A stretch of 64,000 nucleotides of DNA from Curtobacterium guangdongense. GTDB taxonomy: Bacteria > Actinomycetota > Actinomycetes > Actinomycetales > Microbacteriaceae. The notes beneath the pieces are model-generated. The model did no database searches. It had not been told where the DNA came from and was given only the letters and a program-made list of their open reading frames with translations. The number at the start of each line of letters is the position of its first letter. Position 1 is the stretch's first letter. The position numbers and the translations under genes were made by a program. Of this stretch, positions 52,142-64,000 are shown one piece after another. The stretch spans positions 62,001 to 126,000 of the forward strand of contig NZ_JBMPIT010000009.1 in assembly GCF_049341845.1 (NCBI RefSeq). The letters run 5' to 3'.

Positions 52142-53110
52142 TTACTTCTTCCCGTTCTTCTTCGAGCGCTGCTTGCCGACCGGCTGCTGACGCTGGGTCG
52201 TGACGCGCACGGCTTCGATCTCCGCCGCACCCGCGCCGGTACCGGCCTCGGCCAGGACGCCGGCGGGAGTACCGCGACGCTGGGCCTTCTTCGCCAGGCG
52301 GGCTTCACGGGCAAGGGCTGCCTCGGACCCAGGGGTCGGCATGCTGCGGATGACGAAGTACTGCTGCGCCATCGTCCAGATGTTGGAGGCGAGCCAGTAG
52401 AACATGACGCCGAGGGGGAACGAGAGACCCGAGATCACGAAGATCAGGGGGAGCACGTACAGCATCATCTTCTGCTGGCGGTACATCGGAGACTCCTTGG
52501 TCTCCGGGGACATGTTCTTCGCGACGAGCTGCAGCTGCGTGATGAACTGCGACGCCGTCATCACGACGATCATGAAGCCCGCGATGACCCTGACTTCCCA
52601 GCCGGACGCGTTCGTGAAGGTCTCGTGCAGCGGGGCACCGAAGAGCGAGGCGTTCCCGAACGACGCGGCGAGGTCGTTCGTCAGCAGGCCGATACCCGTC
52701 TTGTTGATCTGCGCTTCGTGCAGCACCGAGTACAGCGAGAAGAAGATCGGCATCTGCAGCAGCAGGGGCAGGCAGGAGCTCAGCGGGTTCGTCCCGGTCT
52801 CTTTGTAGAGCGCCATGGTCTCGCGGCTCATGGCCTCACGCGAGAACTGGTCCTTCTTGCCCTTGTACTTGTCCTGGATCTTCTTGAGCTGCGGCGCGAC
52901 CTCGAGCATGCGGCGCTGCGACTTGATCTGCCGCACGAAGATCGGGATGAGCGCGGCGCGGACCACGAAGGTCAGGAAGATGATCGACAGCACCCAGGTG
53001 ATGCCGGCGCCCGGGTCCATGCCGAGGGACTCGAAGACCCAGTGGAAGCCGACCAGGATGGCGGAGACCACCCACTTGAGCGGCCAGAGGATCGTACCGA
53101 TGAGGTCCAT
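52142..53110 (-). CDS. yidC: Membrane protein insertase YidC
   Basis: 322 residues, short actinobacterial type without the large periplasmic domain. Core: WVLSIIFLTFVVRAALIPIF (with the conserved pore Arg), LPLLLQMPIFFSLYSVLHEA, and a basic Lys/Arg/Gln-rich tail for ribosome contact. ATG 53110 chosen; a GTG at 53122 overlapping the yidD stop (GTGA) is an alternative adding four residues. Confidence 0.96.
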   Translation of the reverse strand: MDLIGTILWPLKWVVSAILVGFHWVFESLGMDPGAGITWVLSIIFLTFVVRAALIPIFVRQIKSQRRMLEVAPQLKKIQDKYKGKKDQFSREAMSRETMALYKETGTNPLSSCLPLLLQMPIFFSLYSVLHEAQINKTGIGLLTNDLAASFGNASLFGAPLHETFTNASGWEVRVIAGFMIVVMTASQFITQLQLVAKNMSPETKESPMYRQQKMMLYVLPLIFVISGLSFPLGVMFYWLASNIWTMAQQYFVIRSMPTPGSEAALAREARLAKKAQRRGTPAGVLAEAGTGAGAAEIEAVRVTTQRQQPVGKQRSKKNGKK

Positions 53111-53118
53111 GAGGACGG

Positions 53119-53499
53119 TCACGCCTTTCGAGTGCGCTGGGGGAGCAGCACCGGGCGGACCATGCCGACCGAGGACTGCGATTGCTGCTGGGCCGGCGCG
53201 AGCACGAAGCCGAACCGGTTCACGATGAAGGGCTTGCGCCGCTCGGGGACGTCGTCGATGCCGCCGGCGGCCCAGGGGTTGCACCGGCCGATCCGCCACG
53301 CGCCCATCGCGGTGCCGCGGACGACGCCGTACTGCTGGATCGCCTCCAGCGCGTAGCGAGAGCACGAGGGGTGGTACCGGCAGACGTTGCCGTACAGCGG
53401 GGAGATGACGGCACGGTAGGCGCGGAGCACGACGACGCAGGCGTTGCGAGGGAGCAACGCTGCCACCCACAGGGCCCGCATCAGGAGCGTCCGGTTCAT
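53119..53499 (-). CDS. yidD: Membrane protein insertion efficiency factor YidD
   Basis: 126 residues. LRAYRAVISPLYGNVCRYHP followed by SCSRYALEAIQQYG and RIGRCNPWAAGGIDDVP are the YidD signature with its conserved cysteines. ATG 53499 overlaps the rnpA stop (ATGA). Assists YidC/Sec insertion. The C-terminus is longer and Gln/Arg-rich compared with E. coli. Confidence 0.96.
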   Translation of the reverse strand: MNRTLLMRALWVAALLPRNACVVVLRAYRAVISPLYGNVCRYHPSCSRYALEAIQQYGVVRGTAMGAWRIGRCNPWAAGGIDDVPERRKPFIVNRFGFVLAPAQQQSQSSVGMVRPVLLPQRTRKA

Positions 53500-53846
53500 G
53501 CTGCCTTCTCCACACCGCGCGCGAACGATCGCGAGACGTCTTCGAGCAGGGTAGGCCATCCGGCCTGCGCAGCGGCTGGCAGTGCGCGGACCACCACGTC
53601 GTGCCCGACGGGCACAGAGACGAGCAGCTCGTAGGCGATCGCCTTGAGCCGACGCCGGACGAGGTTGCGGGTCACCGCGTTCCCGACCGTCTTCGCGACG
53701 ATGAAGCCGAACCGGGTGGGCGCCGACGCGTCCGATGTGCGACGGACCACCGAGACGACGACGTTCGCCGTGGCGCTCCTGCGACCACGACGCACGGTGT
53801 TCCGGTAGTCGTCCCCACGGACGATGCGGTTCCCACGGGCGAGCAC
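53496..53846 (-). CDS. rnpA: Ribonuclease P protein component
   Basis: 116 residues, GTG 53846 (VLARGNRIVRGDDYRNTVRR). Conserved RNR region: TVGNAVTRNLVRRRLKAI. Protein subunit helping RNase P mature tRNA 5' ends. The frame extends further upstream over rpmH, but that extension is not protein-like. Confidence 0.94.
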   Translation of the reverse strand: MLARGNRIVRGDDYRNTVRRGRRSATANVVVSVVRRTSDASAPTRFGFIVAKTVGNAVTRNLVRRRLKAIAYELLVSVPVGHDVVVRALPAAAQAGWPTLLEDVSRSFARGVEKAA

Positions 53847-53944
53847 GGCGTCACCGACCGATCGCAGGGCACACCGAAGCGCCGCCCGGTCGGACACGGG
53901 GTCCGACCGACGCGGCGCGGGGTGCAGCTGCGACCAGGTCCGTC

Positions 53945-54082
53945 TTACGCGGAGAGTTCGGTGCGGCCCTTGGCACGGCGTGCGGCCAAGATGGCGCGGC
54001 CGGCGCGGGTGCGCATACGGAGACGGAAGCCGTGCTTCTTGGCGCGGCGACGGTTGTTCGGCTGGAAGGTGCGCTTGCTCAT
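53945..54082 (-). CDS. rpmH: 50S ribosomal protein L34
   Basis: 45 residues, start MSKRTFQPNNRRRAKKHGFR, ending KGRTELSA, TAA stop at 53945-53947. First gene of the rpmH-rnpA-yidD-yidC-jag-rsmG unit, divergent from dnaA across 460 bp. Confidence 0.98.
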   Translation of the reverse strand: MSKRTFQPNNRRRAKKHGFRLRMRTRAGRAILAARRAKGRTELSA

Positions 54083-54247
54083 GATCTTCTCCACACGGCT
54101 GCTCGAGGCGAGCCGTCACGAATACGTTGGTTGACGCAGGTGGGCGCGACCAAGGGGGCCGCAGTCAACTGGTTAACGGTACGTGACAGCAGCGAGGAGG
54201 TCAAACGCCGATCACCCCGTTCTTCAGGACTGCCAGGACGGAGGCCG

Positions 54248-54392
54248 TTGTCCACATTGGGGACAACTTCCGTTCGGTGCGACCCGCCTCGGTCCTTTAC
54301 AGTGGTCGGAACGATCCGCCCGCAGGCCCGGTACGACGGGGGAGCACTCCGACCTCGCGGCCCAGGGTGATCGTGGACAACACTGTGGACAA
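54248..54392. promoter_or_regulatory. DnaA boxes in the rpmH-dnaA gap
   Basis: The 460-bp gap (54083-54542) contains TTGTCCACA at 54248-54256 and TGTGGACAA at 54384-54392 (both perfect), a near match CGTGGACAA at 54372-54380, and GGGGACAAC near 54259. These likely autoregulate dnaA and may be part of a two-part origin. Confidence 0.8.
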
Positions 54393-54542
54393 CCCTGTGG
54401 GAAGCCCGCGGCACGACGGCGTCGACGAAGCCACCCGAAGCCACGGACGACTCGCCGGGAACCGACCGCCGCCGCGCCCGCCCGTGCGCCCTGGCACGTC
54501 CGCAGGCACCGACCACACGAGACCCCTGGAGACGAGCGCGAC

Positions 54543-56003
54543 ATGACGATGCCGGCCGACCCCGTCGAGGACCTCTGGTCGTCGGTCCTCGGACTCCTCG
54601 CGGAGGACGACCGGATCACCCCGCAGCTGCACGGGTTCCTCAACCTCGTCGAGCCGAAGGGCGTCCTCGCCGGCACCCTCTACCTCGAGGTCCCGAACGA
54701 CCTCACCCGCGGCATGCTCGAGCAGCGCATCCGAGTGCCCATCACCGAGGCGGTCTCCCGCATCGGCGACGACACCGTGGCGAACTTCGCGATCACCGTG
54801 AACCCGGACATGGCCTCGGAACCCCGTGTCGAACCGACCGTGCCGACCTACGCCGAACCCGTCGCCGCCGACCAGGTCGTCGAGCAGAGCGCTGCACCCC
54901 GGCAGTACATCGAGGCACCGTTCGTCCCGAGCCAGATCGACGCTCCGGGGACGAGCGGTCGCCCGGAGTCGCGGCTGAACCCGAAGTACAACTTCGACAA
55001 CTTCGTCATCGGCGCATCGAACCGGTTCGCCCACGCAGCCGCGGTCGCCGTGGCGGAAGCGCCGGCGAAGGCATACAACCCGCTCTTCATCTACGGCGAC
55101 TCCGGCCTCGGCAAGACGCACCTGCTGCACGCGATCGGCCACTACGCCGAGAGCCTCTACCCGGGGATCCGGGTGCGGTACGTGTCGAGCGAGGAGTTCA
55201 CCAACGACTTCATCAACTCGATCGCGAACAACCGCTCGAACCAGTTCCAGCAGCGGTACCGCGACATCGACATCCTCCTGATCGACGACATCCAGTTCCT
55301 CCAGGGCAAGGACTCGACGCAGGAAGCCTTCTTCCACACGTTCAACACGCTGCACGACCACAACAAGCAGGTCGTCATCACGTCCGACGTCGCACCGAAG
55401 CACCTCACCGGCTTCGAGGACCGGATGCGCAGCCGGTTCGAGTGGGGCCTGATCACCGACGTCCAGGCGCCGGACCTCGAGACCCGCATCGCGATCCTCC
55501 GCAAGAAGGCGCAGTCCGACCACCTGCAGGTGCCGGACGACATCCTCGAGTTCATGGCGTCGAAGGTGTCGAGCAACATCCGCGAGCTGGAAGGGACACT
55601 CATCCGCGTCACCGCCTTCGCGAGCCTGAACCGGACGGCCGTCGACATGGCGCTCGTGCAGACGGTCCTGAAGGACCTGATCACGCTCGACGAGGACAAC
55701 GTCATCGCGCCGACGGACATCATCAACCACACCGCGGAGTACTTCAAGCTCTCGGTCGACGACCTCTACGGGTCGTCCCGCTCGCAGGCGATCGCCACCG
55801 CACGCCAGATCGCGATGTACCTCTGCCGGGAGCTGACGAGCCTGTCGCTGCCGAAGATCGGGCAGCTGTTCGGCAACCGGGACCACACCACGGTGATGTA
55901 CGCGAACAAGAAGATCGCGGAGCTCATGAAAGAGCGTCGGTCCATCTACAACCAAGTGACCGAGCTGACGAGCCGGATCAAGCAGGACCGCCGGTACCGC
56001 TGA
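54543..56003 (+). CDS. dnaA: Chromosomal replication initiator DnaA
   Basis: 486 residues. N-terminal helicase-loading domain, a variable linker (about 90-150), AAA+ domain with Walker A IYGDSGLGKTHLLHAI and Walker B ILLIDDIQFLQGKDSTQEA, and domain IV with the DNA-binding signature GNRDHTTVMYANKKI. Binds the DnaA boxes on both sides and opens oriC. ATG 54543. Confidence 0.99.
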   Translation: MTMPADPVEDLWSSVLGLLAEDDRITPQLHGFLNLVEPKGVLAGTLYLEVPNDLTRGMLEQRIRVPITEAVSRIGDDTVANFAITVNPDMASEPRVEPTVPTYAEPVAADQVVEQSAAPRQYIEAPFVPSQIDAPGTSGRPESRLNPKYNFDNFVIGASNRFAHAAAVAVAEAPAKAYNPLFIYGDSGLGKTHLLHAIGHYAESLYPGIRVRYVSSEEFTNDFINSIANNRSNQFQQRYRDIDILLIDDIQFLQGKDSTQEAFFHTFNTLHDHNKQVVITSDVAPKHLTGFEDRMRSRFEWGLITDVQAPDLETRIAILRKKAQSDHLQVPDDILEFMASKVSSNIRELEGTLIRVTAFASLNRTAVDMALVQTVLKDLITLDEDNVIAPTDIINHTAEYFKLSVDDLYGSSRSQAIATARQIAMYLCRELTSLSLPKIGQLFGNRDHTTVMYANKKIAELMKERRSIYNQVTELTSRIKQDRRYR

Positions 56004-56472
56004 GCGCATCGCTCGCGTCCGTCTGAACATCTGTTCTCACGCTCTGGAGGCTCGACTCGCGACCGCGGATCGGCCTCCTTCGGCGCGCGTCCACCATCTG
56101 AGACGGTTCCATGCGGCGGAGTTCTCACAGTGTGGAAAGCCTGTGGATAACTGTGGATGACACGCCGGATGGTTGTTCACAGTGGATGGGCCATCTGTGG
56201 AGACTGGGGATGGAAGTGGATAGATGAGATTCATTCATCCCGTTAACGCTCACACCCCGCCCACAAGTCACACGGTTGTAGTTCCCTGTCGCTGACAGGC
56301 ATGCACAGAGTTATCCACAGTGTGCACAGGCGTTAACACTCTTATTCCTGCTTAACGATCGGGATCCCTGGGCCAACCTTGTGGACGGCGGGATGACAAG
56401 AAATCCGGGTCCCGCTGGGCTGTGCCACAATGGGGCGGCCGGACAGTCCAACGATCGACAGGGGTCCCAGCT
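56004..56472. other. Replication origin oriC (dnaA-dnaN gap)
   Basis: 469 bp without a gene. DnaA boxes: TGTGGATAA 56142-56150, TGTGGATGA 56152-56160, TTGTTCACA 56173-56181, TGTGGAGAC 56195-56203, TTATCCACA 56311-56319 and TGTGCACAG 56321-56329. AT-richer, GTTAAC-containing stretches at about 56224-56250 and 56333-56360 are candidate unwinding sites. The position between dnaA and dnaN is the usual one in actinobacteria. Confidence 0.92.
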
Positions 56473-57618
56473 GTGAAGTTCGAGGTCAACCGGGACGTCT
56501 TCTCCGAAGCCGTCTCATTCGCGGTGAAGCTCCTCCCACAGCGCACGACCCTCCCGATCCTGTCGGGTGTCCTCATCCACGCAGAGGGCGATCGACTGAC
56601 GCTCTCGTCGTTCGACTACGAGGTCTCGGCGCAGACGTCCATCGCGGCGCAGATCGACGACGCGGGCACGGTCCTCGTCTCCGGTCGCCTGCTGAACGAC
56701 ATCGCGAGCCGCCTGCCGAACGCACCCGTCACGTTCTCCACGGACGAGTCACGGATCACCGTCACCTGCGGATCCGCGCACTTCACGCTGCTGAGCATGC
56801 CGGTCGAGGAGTACCCGACCCTCCCCGAAGTCGGCGCCCAGACCGGTGTGATCCCGGGCGACGCCTTCTCGGAAGCCGTCTCCCAGGTCGCGGTCGCCGC
56901 GAGCCGCGACGACGTCACCCCCGTCATCACCGGCGTCCAGCTCGAGGTCGGCGACAACGACCTCTCCCTCATCGCCACGGACCGCTACCGCGTCGCGGTC
57001 CGCACCATCGCGTGGGACTCCGGCCGCGTCGGTTCCGAGCCGATGCACGCGCTCGTCCCTGCCCGCACCCTGCAGGAAGTCGGCCGCACGTTCGGCTCCG
57101 CGTCGACGGTGTCGGTCTCGATCAGCGGCACCTCGGACCGCGAGCTCATCGCGTTCCACGCCGACGACAAGACCGTGACGTCCCTGCTCATCAAGGGCAA
57201 CTACCCGCCGGTCCGCCGGCTCTTCCCCGAGACCGTCCAGGACCACGCCGTGATCAACACGGCAGAGCTGGTCGAAGCGGTCCGACGGGTCTCCCTCGTC
57301 CTGGAGCGCGAAGCAGCGCTCCGGTTCTCCTTCACGGTCGACGGGCTCACGCTCGAGGCGATCGGTTCCGAACAAGCGCAGGCGTCAGAGTCGATCGATG
57401 CGTTGCTGACCGGTGAGGAAACGGTGGTCTCGCTGAAGCCCGCCTTCCTCCTGGACGGGTTGAACGCGGTGCACTCCGAGTTCGTCCGCATCTCCTTCAC
57501 CAAGACGGAGAACCCCAACAAGCCGGGCCCGGTGCTCATCACCGGCCAGTCCTCCCGCGAGGAACCGGCGACGGACGGATACCGGTACCTGCTGCAGCCC
57601 AATCTCCTGCTGCGGTAA
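56473..57618 (+). CDS. dnaN: DNA polymerase III beta sliding clamp
   Basis: 381 residues, GTG 56473. Three repeated clamp domains; MKFEVNRDVFSEAVSFAVKL start and LPILSGVLIHAEGDRL are typical. Forms the ring that tethers polymerase. 70 bp before gnd. Confidence 0.98.
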   Translation: MKFEVNRDVFSEAVSFAVKLLPQRTTLPILSGVLIHAEGDRLTLSSFDYEVSAQTSIAAQIDDAGTVLVSGRLLNDIASRLPNAPVTFSTDESRITVTCGSAHFTLLSMPVEEYPTLPEVGAQTGVIPGDAFSEAVSQVAVAASRDDVTPVITGVQLEVGDNDLSLIATDRYRVAVRTIAWDSGRVGSEPMHALVPARTLQEVGRTFGSASTVSVSISGTSDRELIAFHADDKTVTSLLIKGNYPPVRRLFPETVQDHAVINTAELVEAVRRVSLVLEREAALRFSFTVDGLTLEAIGSEQAQASESIDALLTGEETVVSLKPAFLLDGLNAVHSEFVRISFTKTENPNKPGPVLITGQSSREEPATDGYRYLLQPNLLLR

Positions 57619-57688
57619 GCGCAACAGCCGAACACTGCGCTGACGCGCCACCCCTGCATCAGCGCGACGACGAACAGAAGAGGAAATC

Positions 57689-58576
57689 ATGCACATCGGT
57701 CTTGTCGGCCTCGGTCGCATGGGCAACAACATGCGTGCCCGTCTCCGCAACGCAGGCATCGAGGTCACCGGGTACGACGCGAACCCCGCCGTCTCCGATG
57801 TCGCCAGCCTCGCCGAACTCGCAACAGCGCTCCCCGAGGGCAAGAAGCTCGTCTGGGTCATGGTCCCGCACGGCAAGATCACGGACGACGTGATCACCGA
57901 GCTCGCCGGGGTCCTCGGCGAGGGCGACCTCGTCATCGACGGCGGCAACTCGAAGTGGCTCGACGACACCAAGCACGCCGAGCAGCTCGCGGCGAACGGC
58001 ATCCGCTACATGGACGCCGGCGTCTCCGGTGGCGTCTGGGGCAAGGACAACGGCTACGGCCTGATGGTCGGCGGCGACGCGGCTGACGTCGAGTTCGCGA
58101 TGCCGGTCTTCGACGCGCTCCGCCCCGAGGGCCCGCGCGAAGAGGGCTTCTCGCACGCCGGTGCCGTCGGCGCCGGGCACTACGCCAAGATGGTGCACAA
58201 CGGCATCGAGTACGCGATCATGCAGGCCTACGGCGAGGGCTACGAGCTCCTCGAGGCGAAGGACATCATCACCGACGTCCCCGCCGTCTTCGCCGGATGG
58301 CAGCGCGGCACGGTCGTGCGCTCCTGGCTGCTCGACCTGCTCGTGCTCGCGATCAACGAGGACCCGAAGCTCGCCGAGCTCGAGGGCTACGTCGACGACT
58401 CCGGCGAGGGCCGTTGGACCCTCGAAGAGGCGATCGAGCTCGCGGTCCCGATGCCCGCGCTCTCCGCGGCCATGTTCGCGCGCTTCGTCTCGCGTCAGGG
58501 CAGCGAGTCCCCGACGATGAAGGCCGTCGCGGCGCTCCGCAACCAGTTCGGCGGCCACGCCGTCAAGAAGTCCTAG
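57689..58576 (+). CDS. gnd: 6-phosphogluconate dehydrogenase, short NAD-type
   Basis: 295 residues, the short YqeC-like form rather than the ~470-residue enzyme. Rossmann motif HIGLVGLGRMGNNMRARL, DGGNSKWLDDTKH, MDAGVSGGVWGKDNGYGLMV and KMVHNGIEYAIMQAY (catalytic Lys and Asn). Oxidative decarboxylation of 6-phosphogluconate to ribulose 5-phosphate. Location between dnaN and recF is a known actinobacterial arrangement. Confidence 0.95.
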   Translation: MHIGLVGLGRMGNNMRARLRNAGIEVTGYDANPAVSDVASLAELATALPEGKKLVWVMVPHGKITDDVITELAGVLGEGDLVIDGGNSKWLDDTKHAEQLAANGIRYMDAGVSGGVWGKDNGYGLMVGGDAADVEFAMPVFDALRPEGPREEGFSHAGAVGAGHYAKMVHNGIEYAIMQAYGEGYELLEAKDIITDVPAVFAGWQRGTVVRSWLLDLLVLAINEDPKLAELEGYVDDSGEGRWTLEEAIELAVPMPALSAAMFARFVSRQGSESPTMKAVAALRNQFGGHAVKKS

Positions 58577-58607
58577 GACTTCCCGGGGGAACCCGGCACC
58601 GGCCCGC

Positions 58608-59834
58608 GTGCACGTCGACCATCTCCAACTGACCGACTTCCGGAACTACCGGGAGGCGGACGTCGACCTCGCACGCGGGCCGAACCTCTTCGTCGGGAGG
58701 AACGGCCAGGGCAAGACGAACCTCGTTGAGTCCATCGCCTACCTCTCCACCCTCGGCTCGCACCGCGTCCCCACCGACGCGGCACTCGTCCGGCAGGGCT
58801 GCGACGCGGCGATCGTCCGCGCACGGCTCGCCCACGAGGAACGCAGCATCCTCGCCGAGGTGCAGATCAACCGCTCCGGCTCGAACCGGGCGCAGATCAA
58901 CCGGGCGCCGATCAAGCCCCGCGAGCTCCCGCGGTACTGCACGAGCGTCCTCTTCGCACCGGAGGACCTGGCACTCGTCCGCGGCGAACCGTCCGGCCGA
59001 CGCCGCATGCTCGACGAGCTCCTCGTGCAGATCGCCCCGCGGATGCAGGGCGTCCTCGCCGACTACGACCGGACGCTCCGGCAGCGGAACACCCTGCTGA
59101 AGTCCGCGCGGGCGACCGGCGCGAAGTCGGGATCGCTCGCGACGCTCGACGTCTGGGACGAGCGCCTCGTGGCCTTCGGCTCCGAGATCATCGCAGCGCG
59201 TGACCACCTCACCCGCCGCCTCGCGCCGTTCGTCGCGGAGGCGTACGCGACCGTCGCCGGCGAGCGGCACGAGGCGTCGATCACCGGGGTGCTGTCGGTC
59301 CGCGGCGGCGATCCGGAAGACGCGGACGCGACCGATCCGGTGCTCGGGACACCCGATGAGCCGGTTACCGTCCCGGCAGCGGCGGAGGCGTTCCGGGGTG
59401 CGCTCGAACGCCGTCGCCGCGACGAGCTCGAGCGTGGTCTGACGCTCGCCGGCCCACATCGGGACGACGTGCTCTTCCAGCTGAACGGGTTACCGGCGCG
59501 TGGGTACGCCAGTCACGGCGAATCGTGGTCGTTCGCCCTCGCGATCCAGCTCGCGAGCGCATCGATCCTCCGCGCCGAGTCGACCCTCGGCGACCCGATC
59601 ATCATCCTCGACGACGTGTTCGCGGAACTCGACGAATCACGGCGCGAGCGCCTCGGCAACGCGGTGGCGGACTACGAACAGGTCCTCATCACCGCTGCGG
59701 TGTTCGGTGACGTGCCCCAGCAGCTGGCCGCGCACACGGTCCGGATCGAGCACGGCACCATCGTGACCGACGAGGCGGACCCGACCCGAGCCTCCAGTCC
59801 GGCCGAACCGGACGCGGCGGAAGCCGACCACTGA
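58608..59834 (+). CDS. recF: DNA replication/repair protein RecF
   Basis: 408 residues, GTG 58608. SMC-like ATPase: Walker A VGRNGQGKTNLVESI, signature region SHGESWSFALAIQLAS, and Walker B IIILDDVFAELDESRR. Loads RecA at gaps. An acidic, variable C-terminal tail. Stop overlaps the dciA start. Confidence 0.97.
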   Translation: MHVDHLQLTDFRNYREADVDLARGPNLFVGRNGQGKTNLVESIAYLSTLGSHRVPTDAALVRQGCDAAIVRARLAHEERSILAEVQINRSGSNRAQINRAPIKPRELPRYCTSVLFAPEDLALVRGEPSGRRRMLDELLVQIAPRMQGVLADYDRTLRQRNTLLKSARATGAKSGSLATLDVWDERLVAFGSEIIAARDHLTRRLAPFVAEAYATVAGERHEASITGVLSVRGGDPEDADATDPVLGTPDEPVTVPAAAEAFRGALERRRRDELERGLTLAGPHRDDVLFQLNGLPARGYASHGESWSFALAIQLASASILRAESTLGDPIIILDDVFAELDESRRERLGNAVADYEQVLITAAVFGDVPQQLAAHTVRIEHGTIVTDEADPTRASSPAEPDAAEADH

Positions 59835-60334
59835 TGCCGCGCCCCTGGAAGCCGACCGAACCCAGTCGGGTCTACCTGCACTTCAAGCAGGTGTTCGGCG
59901 ACCCGTCGAAGCGCGGCATCGACGCACGCCGCCGGCGGGCGAAGGAGTTCGAGTCCGATACGGTGCCCTATGGCCGCGGACGGGAACCGAAGGGCCTCGG
60001 CGACATCGTCGGATCCCTCGCCGCCGAACTCGGCTGGACCGAGCCGCTCGCCCGCTCCGAGCTCTTCACGGACTGGCCGAGCGTCGTGGGCGACGAACTC
60101 GCGAAGCACTCCCGGCCGGTCACGATCGAGGACGGCGCCCTCGTCATCCGATGCGACTCGACGGCGTGGGCGACGCAGCTCCGACTGATGCGCGCGAGCG
60201 TCACGACGACCATCGCGGAACGGCACCCGCAGGCAGGGGTGGAATCGATCCGGGTTTCTGGCCCGGACGCCCCCACCTGGAAACGCGGCCCCAGGACGGT
60301 CCAGGGGCGCGGTCCTCGCGACACCTACGGTTGA
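59834..60334 (+). CDS. dciA: DciA-family (DUF721) helicase-loader protein
   Basis: 166 residues. Basic N-terminus, then the DUF721 core: LARSELFTDWPSVVGDELAK, VTIEDGALVIRCDSTAWATQ and LRLMRASV. DciA proteins load or operate the replicative helicase in bacteria lacking DnaC. TGATG coupling with recF. Confidence 0.9.
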   Translation: MPRPWKPTEPSRVYLHFKQVFGDPSKRGIDARRRRAKEFESDTVPYGRGREPKGLGDIVGSLAAELGWTEPLARSELFTDWPSVVGDELAKHSRPVTIEDGALVIRCDSTAWATQLRLMRASVTTTIAERHPQAGVESIRVSGPDAPTWKRGPRTVQGRGPRDTYG

Positions 60335-60357
60335 GCAGACGAAATCATCCTCTCGTC

Positions 60358-60388
60358 GCGAAATCGGCCGTCAAACGGCCGATTTCGC
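60358..60388 (+). terminator. Terminator between dciA and gyrB
   Basis: Perfect 14-bp inverted repeat GCGAAATCGGCCGT (60358-60371) with its complement at 60375-60388 and a 3-nt loop, closing the dnaN-gnd-recF-dciA unit. Confidence 0.9.
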
Positions 60389-60468
60389 CTTCGAAAGAGG
60401 GGCTGCTGGGATAGACTGGGCGGTGCAGTGCGTGGGTGTTCCGCGCGCAGGCAAGGAGCACTCTCGAC

Positions 60469-62451
<1,983 letters not shown>

Positions 62452-62540
62452 GGCCTGGAGGCGCGGTGTGAGCCGCGTCGACCAGTCCGGACCACCTGTG
62501 GTCGCGCCCGGCGCGACTGACGGAACCACGGCCTCCAGGC
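62452..62540. repeat. REP-like element between gyrB and gyrA
   Basis: An 89-bp stretch bounded by GCCTGGAGGC (62453-62462) and its exact complement (62531-62540). The 14-mer GGCCTGGAGGCGCG at its left end also occurs at 35872-35885 (rpsF-cca gap), and GCCTCCAGGCC lies at 22490-22500 (beyond the T7SS ATPase gene). Confidence 0.6.
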
Positions 62541-62564
62541 TGTGCAGAAAGGGAACGAAGCCAC

Positions 62565-64000
<1,436 letters not shown>

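Overview
The window is GC-rich chromosomal DNA from an actinobacterium, and it spans the replication-origin region. Gene order (gyrA-gyrB-dciA-recF-gnd-dnaN-oriC-dnaA-rpmH-rnpA-yidD-yidC-jag-rsmG-parA-parB, then trxA/trxB-murJ-cca-rpsF-ssb-rpsR-rplI-dnaB) and the protein sequences fit Microbacteriaceae; Curtobacterium or a close relative is my best guess, by recognition only. There are no rRNA or tRNA genes that I can see.

Layout. 1-20.6 kb is accessory DNA. It starts with a partial serine recombinase (cut by the window edge), then a TDT-type transporter with a divergent LysR regulator. Next comes a six-gene fluoride-resistance operon (uspA-gpmA-crcB-crcB-ppa-eno) headed by what looks like a divergent fluoride riboswitch. 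A mixed stretch follows (nuclease, hydrolase, DUF6338, tiny Ser/Lys-rich proteins), then an arsenic operon with divergent arsR, and finally a lower-GC patch with two unknown genes, repeats and a decayed tyrosine-recombinase-like gene next to the 3' end of dnaB. 20.7 kb onward is mostly core genome, interrupted by a type VII-like secretion locus (22.6-33.8 kb) inserted between dnaB and rplI.

The T7SS-like locus reads leftward: two copies of a [WXG100 gene / helical partner / ~480-residue T7SS-signal protein] module, then two unknown proteins, a membrane protein and a 1474-residue EssC/EccC-type ATPase. No EccB, EccD, EccE or mycosin is present. The two 97-residue WXG100 proteins are identical and their genes differ at only three bases.

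34.0-43.6 kb: rplI-rpsR-ssb-rpsF, cca, a DUF6049-MurJ fusion, trxB, trxA, and a small secreted protein flanked by two nearly identical terminators. 43.7-51 kb: aminotransferase, ddl-like gene, YdcF protein, and a two-gene ClpP operon whose second subunit lacks the catalytic serine, next to a PopR/ClgR-like regulator ending in an -LAA degron-like tail. A DHFR-family pseudogene and parB-parA follow, with seven parS-like sites spread over 5 kb. 51-64 kb: the rpmH-dnaA-dnaN-gyrBA origin region, with DnaA boxes on both sides of dnaA. A further DnaA-box cluster lies in front of dnaB.
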